DNA of 64,000 nt, from NCBI GenBank assembly GCA_023101885.1, contig JALPQD010000516.1:1349508-1413507 (forward strand), given 5' to 3'. The notes under the pieces are model-generated. The model was not told where the DNA came from. It searched no databases and saw only the letters and a list, made by a program, of their open reading frames with translations. The position numbers and the translations under genes were made by a program. The first letter of the stretch is position 1; each line of letters starts with the position of its first letter. Positions 26,601 to 37,975 of the stretch are shown one piece after another. This stretch comes from Typhlomys cinereus (taxonomy: Eukaryota; Chordata; Mammalia; Rodentia; Platacanthomyidae).

Positions 26601-27295
26601 CATGCATGCACGCACACATGTGCCCACATGCACAGCCACTGCACACCACATGTGGTATCTACATGCATGCACACGTGTGCCCACGTGCACAGCCACTGCA
26701 CGCCACATGTGGTATCTACATGCATGCACACGTGTGCCCACGTGCACAGCCACTGCACGCCACATGTGGTACCTTCATGCATGCACACGTGTGCCCACGT
26801 GCACAGCCACTGCATGCCACATGTGGCACCATCATGCATGCACACGTGTGCCCACGTGCACAGCCACTGCACGCCACATGTGGCATCTTCATGCATGCAC
26901 ACGTGTGCCCACGTGCACAGCCACTGCACGCCACATGTGGCATCTTCATGCACGCACACGTGTGCCCACGTGCACAGCCACTGCACGCCACATGTGGCAT
27001 CTACATGCACGCACACGTGTGCCCACGTGCACAGCCACTGCACGCCACATGTGGCATCTTCATGCACGCACACGTGTGCCCACGTGCACAGCCACTGCAC
27101 GCCACATGTGGCATCTACATGCACGCACACATGTGCCCACGTGCACAGCCACTGCACGCCACATGTGGCATCTTCATGCACGCACACATGTGCCCACGTG
27201 CACAGCCACTGCACGCCACATGTAGTATCTACATGCACGCACACATGTGCCCACGTGCACAGCCACTGCACACCACATGTGGTATCTACATGCAT
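26601..27295. repeat. 57-bp minisatellite, about 12 copies
   Basis: The unit contains GCATGCACACGTGTGCCC, then CACGTGCACAGCCACTGC, then CCACATGTGG and a variable ATCTAC/ATCTTC end. The period is exactly 57 bp (19 codons), so all three + frames and some - frames stay open, giving false ORFs of up to 279 aa. Copies differ at a few positions, mainly CATGCATG/CATGCACG and ACACGTGTG/ACACATGTG. Most copies carry two CACGTG E-boxes. A (CA)n tail runs to 27366. Confidence 0.97.
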
Positions 27296-27366
27296 GCACG
27301 CACACATGTGGTGCCCACGTGCACACACACACACACACACACACATGCACACACACACACACAAAA

Positions 27367-27763
27367 AATAAGATAATGCATTTCTCGTAATTCTGAAGAC
27401 GATGAGCAACCCAAGACTTCAAATTCCAGATGAAAAGACCATATTGGATAAATAATTATTTATTAACTAAAAGACCAGTACCAGAAAACGCATCATTATT
27501 CCTTTAGCAAATGTGTCATGAGAAGCTTCTAGACTAGAAGCACACTCAGTAGCCGTGAATGATGCCACACGGAATATCAAGGAAGACTCCAACGCGAGGC
27601 AAAGCTGGCCGAGTGTCTGCCAGTTATCGCTGACCCACACTCTCAAGGGAGTACTCGGCTTGGAAAGAATCAGTCCCACTCCCAGCAGGAGACGCGTGTC
27701 AAATATGTGGTACCTCCAATCAACATGTCCAGGAGCAAGGAGATTTTTATTTCCTCGGGGGGG
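27367..27763. other. Unique intronic sequence
   Basis: Lies between the 57-bp minisatellite and the CA tract. Nothing recognised. Confidence 0.5.
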
Positions 27764-27904
27764 GGGGTTACACACACCCACAAATATAGACACACACATA
27801 CATATACATACACATATATACTCACACATGTACGTAGTCACACACACACTACTCACACATGCACACATACATACACACACACTCAGATACACACACACAC
27901 ACCT
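27764..27904. repeat. CA-rich microsatellite
   Basis: It follows a run of G (about 27758-27768) and contains ACACATACATAC interruptions. Its right end overlaps the left arm of the inverted repeat. Confidence 0.9.
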
Positions 27905-28086
27905 GCTGAAAGCTCACTTGGCACTTCGCCACTGAACCACACCCTTGGGCTCTGCCCCACAGCCACGTGACCTTGTTTGCTATGTTAATTAGTCAGTGAA
28001 CAATCTCAGCCATAGCTCAGCTTATCCTTGCTCTCCTGAGTTCAAACCAGTCGTTCTGTTCACTGGCCTGCTTAACCTTCCTGTGC
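27870..28086 (+). repeat. Left arm of a ~217-bp inverted repeat
   Basis: Reverse-complementary to 28492-28711 at about 98% identity: three substitutions, one 1-base indel and one CA-unit length difference by eye. The distal part (ACCTGCTGAAAG to GGGCTCTGCCCC) includes a reversed ID-like SINE head; the rest (about 130 bp, with TTAATTAGTCAGTGAACAAT) is unique sequence. Confidence 0.95.
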
Positions 28087-28196
28087 CTCAATTTCCACAA
28101 CTCTGTAATGGGAAGAGTGGTGCTAACTACCACCCAGCCAACTTTTCAACTACTAGACCATCAGTTCCATCGAGCAGAACATGTACACACACACAC

Positions 28197-28238
<42 letters not shown>

Positions 28239-28491
28239 GTCAAATAAGAAGTCTTGTGGGGAGACATGAGAAGGACCCATCCCAGTAAGTGAACCCAGAA
28301 ACCTTGAGACTTAGAATGAAAAATGATCCTTCCAAAAAGTGCTCCGAACCATCAAAGTGGTAATTACTGCCTCTGCCTTGGTTACTACTGTGAACTACTC
28401 GATGGCACCTGACTTCGTGGGCGCCACCGGAGCAGTCAGAAAGGACTTTGTGTCTCTGTAAATAGCAGCGTTCATCACACAAAAACAGCCA
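28087..28491. other. Spacer of the inverted repeat, with a CA tract
   Basis: Unique sequence with a (CA)n block at about 28183-28239. Confidence 0.8.
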
Positions 28492-28711
28492 GCACAGGAA
28501 GGTTAAGCAAGCCAGTGAACAGAACTACTGGTTTGAACTCAGGAGAGCAAGGATAAGCTGAGCTATGGCTGAGATTGTTCACTGACTAATTAACATAGCA
28601 AACAAGGTCACGTGGCTGTGGGGCAGAGGCCCAAGGGTGTGGTTCAGTGGGGAAGTGCCAAGTGAGCTTTCAGCAGGTGTGTGTGTGTGTGTATCTGAGT
28701 GTGTGTGTATG
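28492..28711 (-). repeat. Right arm of the ~217-bp inverted repeat
   Basis: The arm starts at GCACAGGAAGGTTAAGC and ends in the GTATCTGAGTGTGTG tract. The spacer is 405 bp (28087-28491). The microsatellite at the arm end is included, so the duplicated block copied a CA tail, an ID-like head and unique flank together. Confidence 0.95.
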
Positions 28712-29872
28712 GACCTGAATGCAGAAGATGGTCAGCCCTTCTGGGCCCAGACAGGGGGCACAGGACCACTAGTCCCGTGGATCTCCCCCATTCCCATGAC
28801 TCTTCTAGATAGTCCACAGGCTTCTATGGGATTCCATAGGATATCTATGAATGCTCCTATTTTGAAAGCTCTTTTTGCACTGAGCCCACTTTAATAACTT
28901 TGGCTGGTATAAAATATTTATAAATATATCTATTCTAAAGTATAAGTTTAATTTCACAATATGGACAACAAATGTGAGCTTCTATGCAGCCAGCTTTATT
29001 TACAAAGAAAGGCTAGAAATGGCACTGTATCAGTCTGCACCGGCTAAGGTGTGCTGAAGTAACAAACAGCCCCCAGGGCTTCTGATAGCAAAGGTTTATT
29101 TCTCGTTCACTGTACATTTCTGCCACAGCTCTGTCCATCTCCTGCTTACTCAGATGCCTATTGAAGGAAGGCCCCCCCCTGGGCACATGCCACCCTCTTG
29201 TCAGGGTAAACAAGCAAAGTCCTTAGTTCGCTCACGGTTTGTTAGTTGCAGCAAATTGTATGGCAGTGCCTGATGTTGGCAGAATAAGGAGACACTTCCC
29301 TCGTGGGGATTTGGAATCCAGATTGGGATCGGTGATGTGATGTCGCACAGATCCACCTGGGGTTTTGCAGACCAGGACACTAAGTCGAGATGTCCACATA
29401 TCTGCCCACCCCTTCCCCTTCCAAACACACGGGAGGATTTGGGATTACATTCCCCATTCCTACCAAATGGAGGCCATGACTTGGTGGTCCCATGGGTAGA
29501 AATGAAAGTGGGGAACATTGCTCTGGGGGCAACCCCGCAAGCCACAGTGTGACGGTCCTCTCTGGGTTCTGCTGTCACCCTGAAGCTTCTGCCATCCTGC
29601 ATCCTCAATTGGCTCCGAAGAACAGGTCCCTTGCCAAGTCGCCAGGACATGTAGCACAACCAAGCAGCAGCATCAAGTTGGACTAAGCCAAAGACTGGGG
29701 CTGTTTGTTACCATGGCAAAATCCAGTCTACCTTGCTTTCTATAAAATGTCAGGATAACACTTTGACAAACAGGCCGTCGTATGCTGCCAAGCACAGCAG
29801 GCTTAGCAGGAAGTGAATTCTGCAGCCAGCTTCTCTGGGCGACGTCTCGGCTCTCTTTGCTTGGTAAGACTT
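28712..29872. other. Unique intronic sequence
   Basis: AT-rich to 29000, then ordinary intron. Bases 29035-29110 (CTGAAGTAACAAACAGCCCC, AAAGGTTTATTTC) could be an old LTR or L1 remnant; not assigned. Confidence 0.45.
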
Positions 29873-30083
29873 TAAGATCAGGAAGAGCCAAAGGACATGA
29901 GTTCGGATCCCCAGATCCCACATAAAAATGTCAGGTGGATATGGCAATAGGCCTGTACTTCTGGCCTTGGAAGGCAGAGCCTGAGAAACCCCAGAGCAAA
30001 ATAATAGAGGCAAAGCAATTCAAGATGATTCCAGAAATCACATGACCTCAGGCCTCCACAGGCACACATTCAAGTGAACTCTT

Positions 30084-30135
<52 letters not shown>

Positions 30136-30143
30136 ACACACAG
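29873..30143 (+). mobile_element. B2-like SINE (family A), 5'-truncated
   Basis: GAGTTCGGATCCCCAGATCC, GGCCTGTACTTCTGGCCTTG, GAGCCTGAGAAACCCCAGAG, AGATGATTCCAGAAATCAC and CTCAGGCCTCCACAGGCAC, then a (CA)n tail. This is one of the clearest readings of the family's body. Confidence 0.88.
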
Positions 30144-30769
30144 TGAAAAAAGCTTTAAGATCAGACAGGCTAAATTCAAACTGTCTCCATCTTACCTATC
30201 TGCGTGATGTAACCAACCACCTAGGTGACCTTCCAACAACTAGAGTATCACATGCTTTAATTTTAACTCAACTTTTTTTTCATTATGAAAAAAGGAAATG
30301 ATGATTCTATGGGGCCGTCCATGCGAATCCTTCCTGGTGGGACCTGGTACGCTCAGTAGATTTGGAGATTTGTATGTTTCCATACATGTTCCTACCCATG
30401 TCACTGTCATTCAGTTGGTACCTACTGTGCACCAATTACTGTAACAGATGATAGGCCATCGCCATTGAGCAAGGGAGGAGGGTGACTCCTGGGTGAGAAG
30501 TTGGGAAGAGAGCGACTCCTTCACCCAGCCGATACGACATAGACACAAGAACAACTCAGGGCGCCCAGTCCCCCAGCCATGTGTCCCACGTGCCTCAGAG
30601 AGCTGCTCCCTCACCGCTGCTTAGGGGTCAGCAGAGTTGCATCTACTGATTGTAATTCGTTAGTGAACTGACAGTGGTGGCTAAACCTTGTGTGACCGAG
30701 GAAGACAGGAGGGAGCGGGTCACTCCTAGAGAACGGCCATTCAAGGGCTGCCCCATGGGGCTGTGGACA
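30144..30769. other. Unique intronic sequence
   Basis: Bases 30400-30460 (TTCAGTTGGTACCTACTGTG) may be a short MIR remnant. Otherwise nothing recognised. Confidence 0.4.
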
Positions 30770-31021
30770 TGGCTTTGTTAATAAAATGTTTGTCCCCCAA
30801 ACACGAAGATCTGAGTTTCACCCCCAGAGCCCTTATTTTTAAAAAGTAAAACGCGGTGGCATGCACTTGTAATCCCAGTACTGAGGAGGTAGACAAATCC
30901 CCAGGGATCATTGAGGGGATAGCCTACCTTGCTTGGAAAGCTCCAGAACAATGAAAAATCCTGTCTCCAAAAAAAAAATGAATCGTTCCTGAAAATGACA
31001 TTCAAGGCTATCCTCTAGCAC
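30770..31021 (+). mobile_element. B3/B4-like SINE
   Basis: GCGGTGGCATGCACTTGTAA, TCCCAGTACTGAGGAGGTAG, then a poly-A run and a tail that merges into the 36-bp minisatellite. Confidence 0.6.
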
Positions 31022-32276
31022 ACACACATGCAGCATACCTACACACATGTATCATACACACACATGCAGCATACCTGCACACATATGTATCCATATACAC
31101 ACATGCGCATACCTACACACATGTATCATACACACACATGCAACATACCTACACACATGTATCATACACACACATGCAGCGTAACTACACACATGTATCA
31201 TACACACACACATGCAACGTACCTACACACATGTATCATACACACACATGCAACATACCTGCACACATGTATCATACACACACATGCAACATACCTGCAC
31301 ACATGTATCATACACACACATGCAGTGTACCTGCACACATGTATCATACACACACATGCAGTGTACCTACACACATGTATCATATACACACATGCAGCGT
31401 ACCTGCACACATGTATCATACACACACACATGCAGCGTACCTGCACACATATGTATCATACACACACATGCAGCGTACCTGCACACATGTATCATACACA
31501 CACATGCAGCGTACCTGCACACATGTATCATACACACACATGCAGCGTACCTGCACACATGTATCATACACACACATGCAGCGTACCTGCATACATGTAT
31601 CATACACACACATGCAGCGTACCTGCACACATGTATCATACACACACATGCAGTGTACCTGCACACATGTATCATACACACACATGCAGCGTACCTGCAC
31701 ACATGTATCATACACACACATGCAGCGTACCTGCACACATGTATCATACACACACATGCAGCGTACCTGCACACATGTATCATACACACACACGCAGCGT
31801 ACCTGCACACATGTATCATATACACACATGCAACATACCTACACACATATGTATCCATATACACACGTGCAACATACCTACACACATGTATCATACACAC
31901 ATGCAGCATACCTGTATACATGTATCATACACACATGCAGCATACCTGCACACACATGTATCATACACACACATGCAGCATACCTACACACACATGTATC
32001 CATATACACACATGCAGCATACCTGCACACATGTATCATACACACACATGCAGCGTATCTACACACATGTATCATACACACACATGCAGCATACCTACAC
32101 ACATGTATCATACACACACATGCAGCATATCTACACACATGTATCATACACACACATGCAGCATACCTGCACACACATGTATCATACACACACATGCAGC
32201 ATACCTACACACACATGCACCCATACACACACATGCAGCATACCTACACACACATGCACCCATACATACACATACA
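31022..32276. repeat. 36-bp minisatellite, about 34 copies
   Basis: The unit is ACACATGCAGCGTACCTGCA followed by CACATGTATCATACAC. Period 36 (12 codons), so long open frames (up to 420 aa on +, 184 on -) are artefacts. The central copies (about 31400-31800) are almost identical. Edge copies vary (CAACATACC, CAGCATACC, plus insertions giving CATATGTATCC). Confidence 0.97.
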
Positions 32277-32627
32277 CAGAGAGCAAATAAATCTTAAAAA
32301 TTAAAAAAATTCAGCAAGTAGCCCAGTCTACCAGGTCTACCCAGTGCAAAGTCATTGGATGACTGTGCCGGATGAATCTCTGGGCCAACCCAAGCCAACG
32401 TGGCCCAGTGCCATGCCAAATATAGCTCAAAGCACAACCAAGTATCCAGATGACACAAGCCTTGTGTGAGGAAAAATAAAGTCTGACGTTGAAAGGAAAA
32501 TATCAGTTTGGACTCTGAACTCCGTCAGAGAGCAGAGCTGTGAACAAAAACACCAGCTACGGACAGCCTGCTTCAACGTGGCGAGGTTCCTGCTTCACTG
32601 GGAAACACCAGCAGGAAGCTTGGGGGG
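32277..32627. other. Unique intronic sequence
   Basis: Nothing recognised. Confidence 0.5.
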
Positions 32628-32800
32628 ATAATGGTGACCATGGTGATGGCAGTGATGATGGTTCTGGTGATGATGGAGATGGTCTGATGAATATCACTTT
32701 AGTGATGATGGTGACTATGATTATCAAGGTGATGATGAAGATGGTTATGATGATGGCAATGGTAGTGATGATGGTGACGGTAATGGTGATAACACTTGAT
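32628..32800 (+). repeat. Imperfect GAT/GGT trinucleotide repeat
   Basis: ATGATGGTGA-type units with frequent substitutions. Both strands show short Asp/Gly/Met- or Ile/Thr-rich open frames because of the 3-bp period. Confidence 0.85.
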
Positions 32801-34095
32801 GCTGACTGAAATGACGGGACTGAGAATTCCTCAGTCACGAGATAAACCTGAAGGATGTTAATTAATAATCTGTTAAGCAACCCATTAACTTCTACATTTT
32901 CTTAAACATATTTTACGTAGGGCGATACTATCAGTTTTTGAGAGCCAAAGGATAATAAAGGCTATATAATGGCATTCCATAACATCAAGCCAAAACACTG
33001 AGAGGATTACATTTGAGACAGGACAATGTTATGTTGCCAGTGGCCCAAAATTAAGTAGGTTCAGCATCACTCAGAGAACTAAAGTAGTGAGCAAGAAGAT
33101 GGACTTTATTTACTTACAAGGCTTGGCTATCAAGTTCTGCCTCCACAAGCAACTGGAAAGGGCCACAACCTACAGGAATCGAAACGTGCTTCTTACAGAA
33201 ACTCTAAGGAGCCCACAAGACCAACACAGGGCCAGAAACACTTACTTTCCAACACCCTCCTGGATCATTCTCACGTGGCACCTTCGTGTCCACTAAAGAG
33301 GTTTCAGTGTGCTGAGCTCGGCCTGCAGGCCATATCATCCCACAGCTCCAAGACTTGGAGGAGCAAGAGGCCACAATCACTAAGCCACTACAGCTGGGTC
33401 ATGGTCATAGGTGAGTCCACCAACAAACCCACGCACAAGCCGGGGAGGGCAGAGTGGTGGATTCCAGTGTCACTTCTAACCCTACTTTCTACTGTAAGTC
33501 CAGTATAGATGCATCCCTGGCTTTGGTGGATGAGTTAGCAAAGGATTCACCCATGCGGAACACACCCTCTTAGTATGGAAGGGACTCTGCGGATATGTTC
33601 ACGCCCCCACGTCAGCAACGCAAAGAGTGTCCCACCTCCCCGTGGGCAGGCAGAGGGATACAGTGGCACCTCTTGCTCTGAGCAGTCTGGTAACAGCTGT
33701 GAGACGTCACATAAGCAGTGAAAGAGAGGAGGGAAGGTGTCAGAGTTCTGCACAGTTATCTTCTTGGGGCTCTCGATCCAATGAGTAAGCGTTCAAATGC
33801 TTCTCACTTTCACATCCACCAAACTCATGACTTCCAGGCAGGTCTCCCTCCCCATCCTCCACACGCCCCTGTTGGCTGCCAGCCTCGTCCTGCCTTTAGC
33901 TGAGGCAGCAGCCAATCGGATTGAATCCTCATGAAGCCATGCGGACCGTCCTCCTGGGTCTCGGTCACTCTCCTGTGGTTCCCTCTGTAACTCTAGAGAA
34001 CCAGCTGTGGCTCCTGACTCTCTGCTATTCAAAGACTCCTGGACTAGAACCTTCTTCCCTTTCCTCTGTCTCCCGTATCTACCATCTAAAGAACA
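32801..34095. other. Unique intronic sequence
   Basis: No gene or repeat was recognised. Confidence 0.5.
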
Positions 34096-34258
34096 GGCAG
34101 GCTGGACGTGGTTGTGCGTACCTGCAATGCTCGCATTTAGGAGGTACGAACAGGAGGATCATTACAAGTCAAAGGCCAGCTTGATCTACATGGTGTGTTC
34201 CGGGCCGAGCTAGTTCGTCATAGCAAGACCCTGACCCCTTCCAAAAAAAAAGACAAAG
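34096..34258 (+). mobile_element. B1-like SINE
   Basis: GCTGGACGTGGTTGTGCGTA, GGAGGATCATTACAAGTCAA, GGCCAGCTTGATCTACATGG, AAGACCCTGACCCCTTCC and a poly-A tail. Confidence 0.85.
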
Positions 34259-34879
34259 AAAACCAGGCAAGCAAAAGCAAAATGATGTTTCTTGTGGTAT
34301 CATATTCCTTTCCAATCCGCGCATACTTCTCAGTTCTTGGTCCCACAGGTCTTCTAGAAAGAACTGTCCATTAACACCTTAATGGCTGCCTTCTCTCAAC
34401 GCTCTCTTCTCCAATGCCTACGGCTCCCTGTCCTCTGTTGTCCCTCCTGCATGGACACCTGCACCTTTCCCCTCCCCTCTGCAAGCTGCTTCCCTTCCTC
34501 CCAAGCCCACAGAGGTTGCGATACCTGAGGTTCCAATCTTCCTCTCTTGGTGACGTCAGCCAGACCCTGGGCTCTCATTACCGTGTCTTTGCATGTGACA
34601 TTAAGTTTCCACCCCCAAACCTTGCTTCTCCCCAACATTCTGTACTCAGAGATCCAACTACATGTTAGTCTCCTTGTTAGATGCGTAATGAACTGGTACA
34701 ACGAGCAATCAGCGTGCCCCGCTCAGAGTGAGAGACTGCCCTGCAATCCAGTCTGTCTGTCTCTGTCTGTCTGTCTCTCTCTTTCCACTCACCGTGAGCA
34801 TAAATATCATCACTGACACAATGATTCAAGTCACAAATGGAAGAGTCCTTGCTCTGCCTCTTTCTGAACATGCACAACT
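34259..34879. other. Unique intronic sequence
   Basis: A small CTGT-rich patch lies at about 34749-34780. Nothing else recognised. Confidence 0.5.
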
Positions 34880-34891
34880 CCTTCCTCCTCC

Positions 34892-34935
<44 letters not shown>

Positions 34936-34954
34936 CTCCTCCTTGGTCACAGTG
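34880..34954 (+). repeat. TCC/CTT trinucleotide tract
   Basis: CTCCTCCTCTTCCTCC-type repeat of about 75 bp. The - strand reads as poly-Glu, an artefact. Confidence 0.92.
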
Positions 34955-36296
34955 AGGGGACAGCAGCATGTTCCACTGAGTACCCTATGAGGCCAGGACC
35001 AGTCAGAGACGGTCACTTCCCCTGCTTCAAATTCTCCAGCAAATCCCACCATGGCTGGCAAGCCGAGACTCCTGTTGCGGCCACCAAAGTCCTCTCCTTC
35101 CGGTCCCTGCCTGTGTCCTGCACGCCTGCCCCCACCTCCAGCCTCCTGCTTACCTGACTCTCGGTAAATCACGTGGTGAGCCCAGGGTAGGAACCCCTTC
35201 CTGACCACTGCATGACACACGTGGTGTGGTCTTCACTGTCCACTGTCCTGCTCCGTGCTTCTTGGATAGATACATGTTTGCCCAGCAGACAAAGGGCAAA
35301 ATAGCCTTAACGGTCCCTGGACAGCTTGACTCCTTCCGCACTCAGAAAGAAAAGTCTAGAATCCTGTTTTAACTGCCCTAAATCAAAACCCCCAGCATGG
35401 TCATGATTAGTCCGAAGCCTCCGCCCCCAGTCCTGGTCTCTCCTAAGCTTAAATCTGGGCAGCTAACTGTTGTCCGTATCTCCATCTGGTGGCCCCATCA
35501 GGATACTCAACCCTCTGTTGACGAAGGGAACCTCTGCTCTCTCAGCCGCCAAGGTCAGAAATCTGTCCCCATCTGGTTTTTCCCCCCTGGGTTCTGCAGC
35601 CCTGGGCTGCTGTGAGCTGTTTCCGCCATGCCAAAGAGGAAGAGGCATCTTCCTCTGGGCTCGCCATTGCCATCTGCTGGGCGACTCAGGCAATGACCTC
35701 AAATCTGAGCCCCTTGCATGCACGTGCTTAAGCTGGTCCAAGTGATCTCACCCTCGCTCGGACGGCCAGACTTCCTCTCCTCTCCAGCACTGCGGGGTCA
35801 CTGCATGGCTCAAACCGTCATGTCCCCCAACTGCTTCCAAGTTAGTTTCACCAGGATAGTCTCTCACTTGAGGCCTCCTCCCTTCACACCACTGGATTCC
35901 TTCACAACAGTTTCCCCCAACTTATACATCCCCCGTTGCTTCTGAGGAGCAAAGAAAAAGACCATCACGTTTGCACGTGACAGTTGCCACCTGTTGAGAC
36001 CCCATCCTTTGCTCTGCTACATGCAAATGCTCAAGTCCTGGTTCCAGAGTGTGCTGACATTTGGCCGCCTGCCACGCCCACCTCCCTTGTCCTTCCCCGC
36101 AGCGCCCACTCATCTTCCAACCTCCAGGGGGAGCTGACTAGGGAGTCCCCGCTAGGCCTTTGCATAGAGATGCCTCACCCCAGAGATGGGGGCCACTTCT
36201 GAAGATAAAATTCGCACCTTTTGTTTTCAATTTCCAATAAGTAACACGATCTTGTCTGTGATTGGTGCTCAATAAAAAAAAAAAAAAAAAGATAAA
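34955..36296. other. Unique intronic sequence
   Basis: It ends with a poly-A run (36271-36289). No gene was recognised. Confidence 0.5.
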
Positions 36297-36562
36297 ACAG
36301 GATTGGAGAGATGACTCAGGGATTAAGACTCTGCCTCCAAGCAGAAGGCCCAGAGTTCAAATCCCAGATCCCACGTAGGAACACCGGGCAGAAATGGCAA
36401 AGGCCTGCACTTCGCAGCCTGGTGAGTGGAGCCTGAGAAATCTCAGGGTGAAGCAAAGAGGAGATAGAAGCAATTCAGGATGATTCCTCAAGTCTCCTTT
36501 AGTCCTCCACAGGGACACACAGTGTCTTCTGACACACGTGTGTGCACATACACACAAATTTT
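36297..36562 (+). mobile_element. B2-like SINE (family A)
   Basis: The complete head (GATTGGAGAGATGACTCAGG) is followed by AGAGTTCAAATCCCAGATCC, GCCTGAGAAATCTCAGGGTG and CAGGATGATTCCTCAAGTC, with a CACACA/TTTTAAAA end. Confidence 0.88.
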
Positions 36563-36689
36563 TTTTTAAAAGATGACATTTTACAAACAAGGTCTGGCCT
36601 TTCTGAACGTGTCTGAGATCTACAGCTCCCTCGTGGCTCATGCTGAGCTATCTGGGCTGCACCAGGCACCCAGCGCTATCTAGCTGCCT

Positions 36690-37075
36690 CTGAAGGTGCT
36701 ACGATGTCATTCAACTAAGGACCTAAAGTGGGGGAGGAGGAGGGGGCTGAGAGAGAAGGCTCAGCAGCGTCATACAAACAAAAGGACCCGAGTTCAGAAT
36801 AAATGCAAGATGCTTTCCTCAGGGGTTTACCCACTAATGTACGATTCATGCTCCGGCAAGTGTCAGGCATCAAAGGGGAGTCAGGTGAAACCCAGCGGGC
36901 CACATGTGGGGAAAAACTTGAAAATAGGAGGGAGTGTGGCAGAGGAAGAGAAGCGCTATAACAGGAAGAGGAGGGGGTGATGGAATTAGGGATTAAAGTG
37001 TGAAAATATTGTTAAGTTCACTATTTTTGTGTATGAGACACTAAAATCTTAAAACATTAACATACATTTTTTAAA
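36690..37075 (+). mobile_element. L1 3'-end-like fragment
   Basis: GGTGAAACCCAGCGGGCCAC and the purine-rich run with TGGAATTAGGGATTAAAG align with similar text at 49960-50120. It ends in TTTTTTAAAAAAG. Confidence 0.45.
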
Positions 37076-37077
37076 AA

Positions 37078-37325
37078 AGACCTGAGTTAGGATCCCCAAA
37101 TTCCACAGAAAAAGTGCTAGTAGGTCGTGGCAGCCCACTGTGATCCTATTATCAGGCAGACTGAGAATCCACAGAGCAACCACTAGCCAGACTAGCTTTA
37201 TCAGGAAACTGTGCCCCTAAGGAACAAAATTGTAGCTCAACGCAAGATGATTCCTGACATCAACCTCAGGCTTTCACATGCGTGTGCATATACACACATG
37301 CAAACACACGCACACACACCTGACA
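37078..37325 (+). mobile_element. B3-like SINE
   Basis: AGTTAGGATCCCCAAATTCC, CACTAGCCAGACTAGCTTTA, CAAGATGATTCCTGACATCA and CAGGCTTTCACATGCGTGTG, then CACACA; order as in mouse B3. Confidence 0.65.
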
Positions 37326-37382
37326 CATATGCACACACACCTGACACAAACATGCAAGTAAAAAGGAATTAAAGACATGTTT

Positions 37383-37675
37383 GCTATGGTTTGGATGTGA
37401 AAAGTCCTCATGGGCTCGTGTGTCGGACACATGTCTGTCGCTGGCGGTGCTGCTTTGAGAGGTTGGGCGTCTCACTAGAGGAAGCAAGGCGCTGGGGCCC
37501 TGACAGTTACCGCCTGGCCTGCTCCGGGCCCAAGCCCTCTGCTCTGTCCAGATGTGAGGCGTCTCAGCTACACACCAATGCACCTCACACTCCACCTGCC
37601 TTCCCCACTGGACTGTCCCCCTCAAACCATGAGCTCAGATAGATTCATCCTCCCTCAGGCTGGCTCTTTCATGGT
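37383..37675 (+). mobile_element. ORR1/MaLR-like LTR fragment
   Basis: GCTATGGTTTGGATGTGAAA and GTCCTCATGGGCTCGTGTGT match the 5' end of rodent ORR1-type LTRs as I know them. The 3' end abuts the next SINE. Confidence 0.6.
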
Positions 37676-37975
37676 ATGTGTGTGTGTGTGTGCGTGTGTA
37701 TGCATGCGTGTGCGTGTGTGTGTGCATGTGTGTGTGTGTGTGTGGACAAGAGGTACTTGAGAGAGTGTACCTCCGGAGGCCCGAGGGACATCAGGAATCA
37801 CCCTGGATTGCTCTTCCTCTTTATCGCTTTGCCCTGGGGTTCCCCAGGCTCCGTCTTCCAGGGCCAGAATTGCAGGCTGTAGCCATATGCACCCGGCATT
37901 TTAATGTGGTATTTGGGGCTCCAACCCCAGTTCCTTCTGCTTGTTAAGGCAAAGGCTTGAACCCCTCTTCAACCC
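37676..37975 (-). mobile_element. B2-like SINE (family A)
   Basis: A TG-rich tail, then GAGGTACTTGAGAGAGTG, CAGGAATCACCCTGGATTGC, GGGGTTCCCCAGGCTCCG, AATTGCAGGCTGTAGCC and a reversed head. Confidence 0.88.

Noticed and set aside
26532..27409. Open frames of 219-279 codons on + and 269 on -, Cys/His-rich repeats like a secreted repeat protein.
   Set aside because: The 57-bp period is a multiple of three, so frames stay open on both strands. There is no start context, signal or non-repeat domain.
27870..28711. Inverted repeat as the ends of a DNA transposon.
   Set aside because: The arms are far too long and contain an internal SINE head and a microsatellite; there is no target duplication outside and no transposase in the 405-bp spacer.
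31022..32276. Possible CRISPR-like repeat array (regular 36-bp period).
   Set aside because: There are no spacers: units are directly adjacent, and the sequence is a SINE-tail minisatellite in a mammalian intron.
31028..32304. 420-codon His/Thr/Tyr-rich open frame.
   Set aside because: Artefact of the 36-bp repeat, with parallel open frames in all + phases and on the - strand.
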